NCBI GenBank assembly: GCA_014379065.1
Contig: JACMMM010000679.1
Span: 1 to 6,561, forward strand
Length of the DNA stretch: 6,561 nt
From: Saprospiraceae bacterium
Lineage (GTDB): Bacteria; Bacteroidota; Bacteroidia; Chitinophagales; Saprospiraceae
Reading direction: 5' to 3'
The notes below the pieces were generated by a model. That model did not search any database. It had not been told where the DNA came from and was given only the letters and a program-made list of their open reading frames with translations. Numbering within the stretch: position 1 is the first letter of the stretch; every line of letters starts with the position of its first letter. Of the stretch, positions 1 to 5,325 are shown piece after piece. The position numbers and the translations under genes were made by a program.

Positions 1-301
1 AATCCACTACCCAATCAACAAATTGGCGGTATTCATTGTTAGTGATTTCCGTATCGTCCATGAAGAATCCCTGGATCGAGATCGTTTTGGGTTGAGCAAC
101 CAGCGAACGGCTGATGTCTTCATCACCAGAACCGATGGTAAGTGAACCGGAGGGGACATAAACCATACCGTATGGATTAATCCCTTTCCATTTTGGACGG
201 TTGGTCACACCGACTAGTTGACCACCTTCGCTGCGGCCGCATGAAGCGGCCAATGCTGCAAGAAAGAGCAGCAGAAGAAATGAATGCTGTAGTTTTTTCA
301 T
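1..301 (-). CDS. gldK: GldK/PorK, type IX secretion lipoprotein (N-terminal part, cut by window edge)
   Basis: The first 100 codons are visible, read leftward from an ATG at 301; the rest lies outside the window. Residues 1-20 are a lipoprotein signal peptide (Lys-Lys, then a Leu-rich core) ending in a lipobox A-A-S-C, with C21 as the expected lipidated residue. From about residue 44 the sequence follows the start of a formylglycine-generating-enzyme (SUMF1-like) domain: GMVYVPSG, then a GDED turn, then GFFMDDTEITNNEYRQFV. This FGE-like opening behind a lipobox is typical of GldK/PorK, which is known to form a periplasmic ring with GldN/PorN at the outer membrane in the type IX secretion and gliding machinery. 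The gene upstream encodes a PorP/SprF-family protein, matching the known porP-porK-porL-porM-porN order, so gldL, gldM and gldN are expected just outside the window. GldJ has the same fold and is the main alternative, but the neighbour favours GldK. Confidence 0.88.
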   Translation of the reverse strand, partial: MKKLQHSFLLLLFLAALAASCGRSEGGQLVGVTNRPKWKGINPYGMVYVPSGSLTIGSGDEDISRSLVAQPKTISIQGFFMDDTEITNNEYRQFVDWVVD

Positions 302-354
302 GTTAAACACCCGTGTTTTCCTACTTAATATGTTCGGTTTGGAAAATGTGCCCG

Positions 355-362
355 TAAAGGTA
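355..362 (-). promoter_or_regulatory. Candidate -7 element upstream of gldK
   Basis: On the minus strand these bases read TACCTTTA, one base off the Bacteroidota -7 consensus TAnnTTTG. The element lies 53 bp before the gldK ATG, close to the 48 bp seen for the better promoter of ald, and both sit in a shared CTACCTTTRC context. No convincing TTTG -33 box is present; TTTC lies at 22 bp. It would let gldK be transcribed separately from porP. Confidence 0.35.
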
Positions 363-526
363 GACAGAGGATTAAATTATTTTCGAAAACTTTTCTGAAT
401 AAAATTTGGTTGGCCTTGGAGCGCACTCTCTGTTGAAGACGCTGTCAAACGCCGTTTTAACTTTTCATTGTATCCAGAAGCGTTTTTTTTAAGGATAAAC
501 CTTAGGAGGCCCAAATGTCGGCTTTT

Positions 527-540
527 TGTCAAATTTGACA
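527..540. promoter_or_regulatory. Perfect 14-bp palindrome between porP and gldK
   Basis: TGTCAAATTTGACA is a perfect palindrome, located 19 bp after the porP stop codon and 225 bp before the gldK start. It has no loop and no T-run directly after it on the minus strand, so it does not look like an intrinsic terminator. A binding site for a dimeric regulator is possible. In A/T-rich intergenic DNA it could also occur by chance. Confidence 0.25.
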
Positions 541-559
541 CCTAAGTTGTCTTTTTTTT

Positions 560-1534
560 TCAAAAAAAACGTGGGTTGTAAATGACGGGCGGGAGTTTCC
601 CCACCCCAATGGGCTTGTTGAGGCTATATCGAATTAAGAGTTCATGGCTCCCTCGGTGGGCTACACTCAAAGGCGAAAGCGGAATGTCAAAAGCGTAGGC
701 CAGTGTAGTTTTTTCATTCAATTTGAACCCAACAAACAACACGGCAGCATCTTTAGAGGCATTTCCGAAGCCCCTCATCGAAACGCCGGCAAAAGTATTT
801 TCACGCCAACGTGCCATGGCAGAAATTTCTATTTGTGTCTCCGTCAAGTCACTTTTAACTAAACAGGAGGGTTTCAATGTCAGGTTTTCACCCACTCGGA
901 GCATGTAGGCCGCGTACATAAAGTAGTGCTGTACTGGCTCCAAGGCCAATCCCCCATTCCCTTTTTCTTTCAGTTTGGTCGCAAAAACTGGTTGCGCAGA
1001 TACCCCTAGCTCCCATTTTTTTGACTGTAAAAATGCGCCAGCCTCGAATATGGGTGCGCCAGCACCCACTTTGCCAACAGGCAGAACTGATTCATTGTGC
1101 GAAAAATTTGGCTCTGCATAGGTGCCTTCGGGAGCACGAAGCTTTGTGCCATCGAGGTTGTACTGCAACCAACCAGCGCTCAATCCAAAAGATAGGAGGA
1201 CGCTGCGACTTAACTCCATCTGATAACTATAACTCAGCACCGCTTCCGTGGTGTTATGCGCCCCAATCACGTCATTCTCGATGCGAATCCCCGCGCCGCT
1301 GCTGATCGCATAGATGGGCAAATGCACGTTGATATGTTGGGTAGCAGGCGCTCCAGCCAGTCCAGACCATTGCTGACGGTAGACCCCCGTGCCAACAAGC
1401 GTGTTCTCGAGACCAGCATACGCTGGGTTGTGCGCGTACGGGTTGAGGGCGTAAAGGCTATATTGTGGCACTTGCTGAGCACTGAGCCAGCAAATGCTGC
1501 ACACATAAATGATAAGTGTGTAGTAGTTGTTCAT
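560..1534 (-). CDS. PorP/SprF family type IX secretion outer-membrane protein
   Basis: The product has 324 residues. Residues 1-19 form a signal peptide (hydrophobic YTLIIYVCSICWLSA, probable cleavage before Q20). After it come the marks of the PorP/SprF family: a PQYSLYALNPYAHNPAYAG stretch (NPAYAG at 36-41), YRQQWSGLAGAP at 52-63 and NDVIG at 87-91. The remainder alternates short aromatic and glycine-rich strands, as expected of an outer-membrane beta barrel. Family members work with type IX secretion; PorP is essential in Porphyromonas and SprF is tied to adhesin secretion in Flavobacterium. Many paralogues exist, but the following gldK suggests this is the core copy. The frame is open upstream to 1651; the ATG at 1534 is chosen because it begins a proper signal peptide and avoids overlapping the preceding gene, which ends 47 bp upstream. 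That short gap allows co-transcription. A T9-C-A8 stretch surrounds the TGA stop. Confidence 0.9.
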   Translation of the reverse strand: MNNYYTLIIYVCSICWLSAQQVPQYSLYALNPYAHNPAYAGLENTLVGTGVYRQQWSGLAGAPATQHINVHLPIYAISSGAGIRIENDVIGAHNTTEAVLSYSYQMELSRSVLLSFGLSAGWLQYNLDGTKLRAPEGTYAEPNFSHNESVLPVGKVGAGAPIFEAGAFLQSKKWELGVSAQPVFATKLKEKGNGGLALEPVQHYFMYAAYMLRVGENLTLKPSCLVKSDLTETQIEISAMARWRENTFAGVSMRGFGNASKDAAVLFVGFKLNEKTTLAYAFDIPLSPLSVAHRGSHELLIRYSLNKPIGVGKLPPVIYNPRFF

Positions 1535-1581
1535 GTTCGGGATGATTAGTGGTTTTTTGAGATGGTGAAAGTAATGCTTTG

Positions 1582-2700
1582 TCACGAATTTACCAACGCC
1601 CAAAAATCTTTCAGCGTAGAAACGGGCCTTTGGCAAGCAAAATCGCGGCAAACATAAATAAGCGCGTCGGCTGCTCCAGGCTTTCCTGCCAAGAGGGGCT
1701 GGGTATCGTCGGGTTGTTGGCTGGCTGAAATTACTTTGTTTGGCAAAAAACCGCGTTGGATTTCGAGTGCCTTTTCAAAAGCGTTTTCACCAATAATCGC
1801 AATTTCTTGAAGTGGATACGCTTCATTCAACATGGCCGAAGCCCAACGCTCAAACGAGAGCGGATATTTTTCTACCGTTTCGCGCATATTGGCAAGCATT
1901 TTCGAGGCGGTTTCTCGCCACTCAGCGCGATCGAGCAGGATGCCAAGCCGTTGGAGGTTGTACACCATGGTGCTGTTGCCCGATGGTGTAGCGTTGTCGT
2001 AAAGGTCTTTTTTCCGAAATAAAATGTCCGTTTGATCTATGTCCGTGAAAAAAAACATTTCCGACTCTGGATCGTGGAAATGGTCAAAAACATAGTCCGT
2101 GCATTCGCCCGCAAGTTGCAGGTAATGCCGTTCAAACGTGATTTGGTAAACATCTACGAGCGCGGCAATTAAGTAGGCGTAGTCTTCAAGAAAAGCAAAG
2201 GGCTGTGAGGCGCTGTGGCGCCAGCTTTGTTGAGGGTTGAGCGTTGAGCGTTGAGGGTTTTGAAAGTTGCTGGCCAGGAAATCAAGGTTACGGACAGCAG
2301 CCTGCCGATATGCTTCGTGGCCAAGCGCAGTGAACGCCGCTGTATAAGCCGACGACATGAGTGCATTCCAACCCAGCAGGATCTTGTTGTCGAGGCTTGG
2401 CCAGATGCGACGAGAGCGCACTTCAAGCAATTTTTCAGCATTACCAATTAGGATATTTTGGAGGGCATCAACCTTTATATTACGATCTGCGGCAAAGGCC
2501 TCATAGGTATAGGGGCGCCAAAGGATATTCTTTTCTTCCCAGTTTCCTGCTTCGGTCACGCCATAAAATTCGCAAAAAAGCCCCGCTTCATCCCCAAGTA
2601 TTGTCTCGATTTCTGATTTGTCCCAGACAAAAAATTTCCCCTCCACACCTTCTGAATCGGCATCCTGCGCTGAATAGAACCCTCCTTCGGGGCTTGTCAT
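1582..2700 (-). CDS. DUF255/YyaL-like thioredoxin-domain protein, C-terminal fragment (frameshifted)
   Basis: This is the downstream part of a gene split by a frameshift; with the fragment at 2697-3731 it makes one YyaL/SPATA20-like protein. From its first ATG it has 372 residues, but the frame continues upstream through codons for QQTLAYIARE and into the heptamer array, and those residues resemble genuine family sequence. It contains the alpha/alpha-barrel part related to six-hairpin glycosidases and N-acylglucosamine 2-epimerases: QDADSEG at 12-18, DNKILLGWNALM at 104-115, LEDYAYL at 171-177, DNATPSGNS at 235-243 and a CRDFACQRPV end at 351-360. The enzymatic role of the family is not established. 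A small heptamer array encodes NPQRSTLNPQQ near 148-158, in frame. The ATG at 2698-2700 overlaps the upstream TGA as ATGA, so coupled re-initiation is conceivable. porP follows after 47 bp. Whether this fragment is translated alone is unknown. Confidence 0.8.
   Translation of the reverse strand: MTSPEGGFYSAQDADSEGVEGKFFVWDKSEIETILGDEAGLFCEFYGVTEAGNWEEKNILWRPYTYEAFAADRNIKVDALQNILIGNAEKLLEVRSRRIWPSLDNKILLGWNALMSSAYTAAFTALGHEAYRQAAVRNLDFLASNFQNPQRSTLNPQQSWRHSASQPFAFLEDYAYLIAALVDVYQITFERHYLQLAGECTDYVFDHFHDPESEMFFFTDIDQTDILFRKKDLYDNATPSGNSTMVYNLQRLGILLDRAEWRETASKMLANMRETVEKYPLSFERWASAMLNEAYPLQEIAIIGENAFEKALEIQRGFLPNKVISASQQPDDTQPLLAGKPGAADALIYVCRDFACQRPVSTLKDFWALVNS
2229..2256. repeat. Short heptamer array, 4 x GTTGAGS, inside the DUF255 gene
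   Basis: Four back-to-back 7-bp units read GTTGAGG, GTTGAGC, GTTGAGC, GTTGAGG on the plus strand (STCAAC-type units on the coding strand). The array encodes about NPQRSTLNPQQ between the helices ending LASNF and beginning FAFLEDYAYL, probably a surface loop. It does not break the frame. Confidence 0.85.
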
Positions 2701-3731
2701 CTCACGGGCGATGTAAGCGAGGGTTTGTTGGATGACTGTTGACTGTTGACCGTTGACTGTTGACTGTTGACCGTTGACCGTTGACTGTTGACTGTTGACT
2801 GTTGACCGGTGACTGTTGACCTTTGGCTGTTGACTGTTGACTGTTGACTGCTTTCTACTATTTTATGAGCTTCAGAAAGTACGCTGACGAGCAAAGCATT
2901 GTCGTAAAGCATTTTTTCAAAGTGCGGTACGAGCCACTCACGGTCGGTGGCGTAGCGGGCAAATCCACCTCCGATTTGGTCGTAGATTCCGCCACGGGCC
3001 ATTTTGTCGAGGGAAAATATCGCGTGCTGAAGAGCTTCTGGATTTCCTGAAAAATAATGCCAGTTTAAAAGCCACTGCAAAGCCATGGTGGACGGGAACT
3101 TTGGCGCACCGCCAAACCCACCTTCCGAATGGTCGAATTGGGCACGCATTCGGCTGAAGAGGGCTTCAAAGTTGAGGGGTTGTAAGTTGAGGGGTTGAGG
3201 GGTTGAGGGGTTGAGGGCGCTGATGAAGATTCCATCGTTTCGCTGGATGTTTGCCAACAATCGGTCGGCCTGCTCTGTCGCGGTGTCGCGTTTCGTTTCC
3301 CAAATATCGGCCAGATGTTGCAAAAGTTGCAACCAGGCAGGGCGGTTGTGCGCGGGGCGTGGTGGAAAATAGGTGCCTGCATAAAACGGCTTGGCATCTG
3401 GGGTTAGGAAGCAATTGAGCGGCCAACCGCCGCTGCCCGTGAGCAACTGGCATGCTTCCATATAAATCGCATCTACGTCCGGCCGTTCTTCCCGATCCAC
3501 CTTGATGTTGATGAAATGCTCGTTCATAAACGCCGCAATGTCCTCATTTTCAAATGACTCGCGCTCCATGACGTGACACCAATGGCAGGTGCTGTAGCCA
3601 ATACTGACCAAAATTGGTTTTTGTTCGGCGCGGGCGCGCTCAAAAGCCTCCGGTTTCCAAGCGTACCAGTCCACAGGATTATGGGCGTGTTGGAGGAGAT
3701 AAGGAGAAGACTCGTGTTGGAGGTGGTTCAT
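2697..3731 (-). CDS. DUF255/YyaL-like thioredoxin-domain protein, N-terminal fragment (frameshifted)
   Basis: The 344-residue frame is genuine up to about residue 294. It opens with the family signature HESSPYLLQHAHNPVDWYAW (residues 6-25), followed by a thioredoxin-like fold with GYSTCHWCHVMERESFE; the CxxC cysteines are C49 and C52. Next come VDREERPD (78-85), GGWPLNCFLTPD (101-112), GGFGGAPKFP (204-213), GGIYDQIGGGFARYATD (247-263) and HFEKMLYDNA (270-279). From S295 to the end it is only the heptamer repeat (SQQSTVN cycles) and an out-of-frame tail, stopping at 2697. The rest of the protein continues in another frame at 1582-2700. Removing the 119-bp array leaves 2031 bp, exactly 677 codons including stop, which is a normal family length (B. 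subtilis YyaL is about 690 aa). The family is a predicted thioredoxin-like/glycosidase-like fusion without a settled reaction. The start lies 3 bp from the edge of the 52-bp repeats, so any promoter of its own must lie in repeat DNA. Confidence 0.85.
   Translation of the reverse strand: MNHLQHESSPYLLQHAHNPVDWYAWKPEAFERARAEQKPILVSIGYSTCHWCHVMERESFENEDIAAFMNEHFINIKVDREERPDVDAIYMEACQLLTGSGGWPLNCFLTPDAKPFYAGTYFPPRPAHNRPAWLQLLQHLADIWETKRDTATEQADRLLANIQRNDGIFISALNPSTPQPLNLQPLNFEALFSRMRAQFDHSEGGFGGAPKFPSTMALQWLLNWHYFSGNPEALQHAIFSLDKMARGGIYDQIGGGFARYATDREWLVPHFEKMLYDNALLVSVLSEAHKIVESSQQSTVNSQRSTVTGQQSTVNSQRSTVNSQQSTVNSQQSSNKPSLTSPVR
2731..2849. repeat. 17-unit heptamer array (GTTGACY) that shifts the DUF255 reading frame
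   Basis: Seventeen contiguous 7-bp units; 14 match GTTGACY exactly, and the other three are GATGACT, GGTGACT and TTTGGCT. On the coding strand the unit reads RGTCAAC. Because 7 is not a multiple of 3, all three coding frames run through the array with the same SQQSTVN heptapeptide cycle (TG or NG where the unit varies), so the array itself supplies no stop. Its total of 119 bp leaves remainder 2 modulo 3, which is exactly the offset between the upstream and downstream DUF255 frames. The unit is a rotation of CAACAGT, which I recall as one of the short tandemly repeated repetitive (STRR) heptamers of cyanobacteria. Confidence 0.95.
3171..3217. repeat. Octamer array, GTTGAGGG, inside the DUF255 gene
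   Basis: One GTTGAGGG, one degenerate GTTGTAA, then four perfect GTTGAGGG units. The coding strand reads CCCTCAAC, again with the TCAAC core found in the two heptamer arrays. It encodes roughly LNPSTPQPLNLQPLN (residues 173-187), between the thioredoxin-like part and the alpha/alpha-barrel part, a likely flexible linker. The frame stays open. Confidence 0.9.
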
Positions 3732-3734
3732 TTT

Positions 3735-3944
3735 TTAAACAGCAAAATGTAAAACAGGAGAACAGGAAAATTTAAAACCGAGAGGGGTAAACAGCAAAAT
3801 GTAAAACAGGAGAACAGGAAAATTGAAAACTGAGAGGGGCAAACAGCAAAATGTAAAACAGGAGAACAGGAAAATGTAAAATGGAGAGGGACAAACCGCA
3901 AAAAGTGAAACAGGAGGACTAAAAATTTGAAAGTGTGACTGGAA
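3735..3944. repeat. Tandem array of a 52-bp repeat, three near-identical copies plus one degenerate
   Basis: Copies begin at 3737, 3789, 3841 and 3893, giving a period of exactly 52 bp. The first three differ only in their last 18 or so bases; the fourth keeps only the AAACCGCAAAA, GAAACAGGAGGAC and AAAATTTGAAA parts. Each unit begins AAACAGCAAAATGTAAAAC and is itself a diverged dimer: the core CAAAATGTAAAAC recurs 23 bp later as GAAAATTTAAAAC. There are no unique spacers, so this is not CRISPR. An inverted copy lies beyond the enclosed gene at 4341-4389. Minus-strand open frames through the array give only repetitive Phe/Cys-rich peptides and are not genes. Confidence 0.95.
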
Positions 3945-3957
3945 ACATTTAACTTTG
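3926..3957 (+). promoter_or_regulatory. Bacteroidota-type promoter of the S23 four-helix-bundle gene
   Basis: TTTG at 3926-3929 (-33 box) and TAACTTTG at 3950-3957 (-7 box, full match to TAnnTTTG) are separated by 20 bp, within the spacing usual for the primary sigma factor of this phylum. The predicted start of transcription lies near 3964, only about 14 nt before the ATG. The -33 box is inside the degenerate fourth repeat unit. Confidence 0.7.
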
Positions 3958-3977
3958 AATAAATCAAATGCTAAAAC

Positions 3978-4340
3978 ATGAAAAAATTTGACCTTGAAGA
4001 CCGCCTCGTTGATTTCGCTGATATGATCATTGATGTGGTCGAAAATCTTCCAAACTCCAAAGTCTCCAATCACCTCGGTAGCCAATTGGCGCGTTCTGGT
4101 ACTGCTCCGGCCTTATTATATGGAGAAGTGCAAGCAGCCGAATCGAACGCTGACTTTTTGCACAAAGCCAAACTGGTCTTGAAAGAGCTCCGCGAGACAC
4201 AAGTTTGCCATAAAATCATCCGTAAACGGAAATACTTAGACCCAATTTTGATTGACAAAGTACTCCAGGAAAATGGTGAATTGGTAGCCATTTTTACCGC
4301 TTCTGTTAAAACCGCCTCCCAAAATCAAGCACGGACCTAG
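3978..4340 (+). CDS. Four-helix-bundle protein, S23 (23S rRNA intervening-sequence protein) family
   Basis: The protein has 120 residues and no signal peptide or membrane segment. It is predicted to be nearly all helix, with the pattern of this family: an amphipathic first helix (about 5-25, LVDFADMIIDVVENL), a loop with GSQLARSGTAPALLYGEVQAAES (about 34-56), a second long segment DFLHKAKLVLKELRETQVCHKII (about 59-81) and a last helix (about 90-111). S23-type proteins were first seen encoded in 23S rRNA intervening sequences; relatives include the Avd accessory proteins of diversity-generating retroelements. Most free-standing copies have no known job. It is the only plus-strand gene here, has its own promoter in the last 52-bp repeat, and stands between that array and an inverted copy that begins right after its TAG. 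No reverse transcriptase or variable repeat is in the window, so a DGR role is not supported. A mobile-cassette or repeat-maintenance role is an inference. Confidence 0.88.
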   Translation: MKKFDLEDRLVDFADMIIDVVENLPNSKVSNHLGSQLARSGTAPALLYGEVQAAESNADFLHKAKLVLKELRETQVCHKIIRKRKYLDPILIDKVLQENGELVAIFTASVKTASQNQART

Positions 4341-4389
4341 GCGCGATTTTAGATTTTGCGGTTCTCCTGTTTTACATTTTGCGGTTTAA
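4341..4389 (-). repeat. Inverted copy of the 52-bp repeat downstream of the S23 gene
   Basis: Read on the minus strand, the 29 bases from 4389 to 4361 match the left end of the upstream array (3735-3763) with one mismatch (C for A in the TTAAACMGC stretch). Weaker ungapped similarity continues to about 4345 (CGCAAAATCTAAAATCGCG), including the second half-unit at the same 23-bp spacing. The copy fills the gap between the S23 stop codon at 4340 and the mscS stop codon at 4392. It may act as one end of a cassette, or as a recombination partner of the upstream array. Confidence 0.9.
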
Positions 4390-4391
4390 TT

Positions 4392-5300
4392 TTATATCAC
4401 AGCGTGTCCCACCGAGTCCGGCAAGTCCGGTATTTGATCGGCTATTTTTTCGCGCTCGCTGATAATTTCCACTAGACGGCGCGTGGTGCGGCGGCGGATT
4501 TGGCGTTCCAGGTCTTTGTTCGGGTCTTTCAGAATATACTGGAATTTCATGGCAACGCTATCCTTTTTTACCTCTGCCACGCGCAGGTAATGACTTTCAG
4601 GCTTTATCAAATCCTGAAAAGGACCGAGGGTTTCGATGAGAATGCGTTCGAGTTCCTCTACATTCTTCAAGTGTTTGAGATCAATTTCAAACTCGATGCT
4701 TGTCCGCTTTATCTCGCGCTTGGTATAGTTGATTACCTCAGAAATGAGGAGAAGGGAGTTTGGAATGTAAATCATGTCATCGTCGTCGTTCAGCAAATGG
4801 ATGTTTTGCAACGTTATGTCCATGATTTTGCCCCGGTGCGAGCCAATGCCCACATTGTCTCCGATGCTGAGTTGTCCCGAAAAGGTGATGATCATCCCAT
4901 TGATCATATTCGAGATATAGTCTTTTGTGAGGATGGCAATACCAGCAAAAACAATGGACAAGGAGGTAAACAACTGTCGGACATCAATGCGGAACAGCGA
5001 CAAAAGTCCTACCACCAAGCCCATGACCAAGAGCAAAATGTAAATCTGTCCGACCCCGATGATAAAGTTGTCGTCGCGCTTTATTTTATGCCGACGGCGA
5101 TACCACCATGTAGTCCCAAACTGCACAAAATCCAAAAACATCAAGAAGATGGCGATACTCGCAATGGTGTTCACATAGTAATCGAGCGGCTCTTGATATT
5201 TCGACCCAGCGTAAAAATGCGAGATATCCCATTCGCCCAGCCGCACCAGCACGAGGGTTGTAAAAAGCGCAAGCTTGAAGAGAAGAATGAGGTATTTCAT
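4392..5300 (-). CDS. Small mechanosensitive ion channel, MscS family
   Basis: The product has 302 residues. Hydrophobic segments lie at about 2-20, 43-61, 79-103 and 108-140. The last is the likely pore helix with the start of the MscS fold: FAGIAILTKDYISNMINGMIITF (118-140), then the conserved SIGDNV and GKIMDITLQNIHLLNDDDDMIYIPNS stretch (145-182) that forms the beta domain under the membrane. The C-terminal part, about 195-302, is the soluble alpha/beta vestibule region. Such channels open under membrane tension and release solutes during osmotic downshock; they sit in the inner membrane. The first 40 residues and the paired helices suggest four transmembrane segments, one more than E. coli MscS. 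The ATG at 5300 follows the ald stop by 25 bp, so the two genes are probably co-transcribed. The C-terminus lies 2 bp from the inverted 52-bp repeat. Confidence 0.9.
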   Translation of the reverse strand: MKYLILLFKLALFTTLVLVRLGEWDISHFYAGSKYQEPLDYYVNTIASIAIFLMFLDFVQFGTTWWYRRRHKIKRDDNFIIGVGQIYILLLVMGLVVGLLSLFRIDVRQLFTSLSIVFAGIAILTKDYISNMINGMIITFSGQLSIGDNVGIGSHRGKIMDITLQNIHLLNDDDDMIYIPNSLLLISEVINYTKREIKRTSIEFEIDLKHLKNVEELERILIETLGPFQDLIKPESHYLRVAEVKKDSVAMKFQYILKDPNKDLERQIRRRTTRRLVEIISEREKIADQIPDLPDSVGHAVI

Positions 5301-5325
5301 AGACTTGGACCTTCCAATCTTCCAG

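Noticed and set aside
551..569. Intrinsic terminator at the T9-C-A8 stretch at the end of porP
   Set aside because: The stem would be only A-T pairs with a one-base loop and no G/C-rich base, and it contains the stop codon; not a credible terminator.
1535..1651. Longer N-terminus for the PorP-like protein starting at 1651
   Set aside because: The extra 39 residues would overlap the end of the DUF255 gene and bury the signal peptide that starts at 1534.
2690..2850. Programmed ribosomal frameshift joining the DUF255 halves
   Set aside because: No slippery heptamer of the X-XXY-YYZ type is seen near the junction, while the 7-bp array alone accounts for the offset.
3737..3944. CRISPR array
   Set aside because: The 52-bp units are contiguous and differ only by point changes; there are no unique spacers between constant repeats and no cas genes nearby.
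3728..4085. Minus-strand open frames coding Phe/Cys/Pro-rich repetitive peptides across the 52-bp array
   Set aside because: The peptides only reflect the tandem DNA repeat, overlap the S23 gene start in antisense, and have no recognisable fold.
3978..4340. Avd accessory protein of a diversity-generating retroelement
   Set aside because: The fold family is related, but there is no reverse transcriptase, template repeat or variable repeat in the window.
4321..4350. Terminator hairpin at the end of the S23 gene (AAAATC ... GATTTT arms)
   Set aside because: The arms are six A/T-rich bases around an 18-base poorly paired interior; too weak, and much of it belongs to the S23 coding end and the repeat copy.
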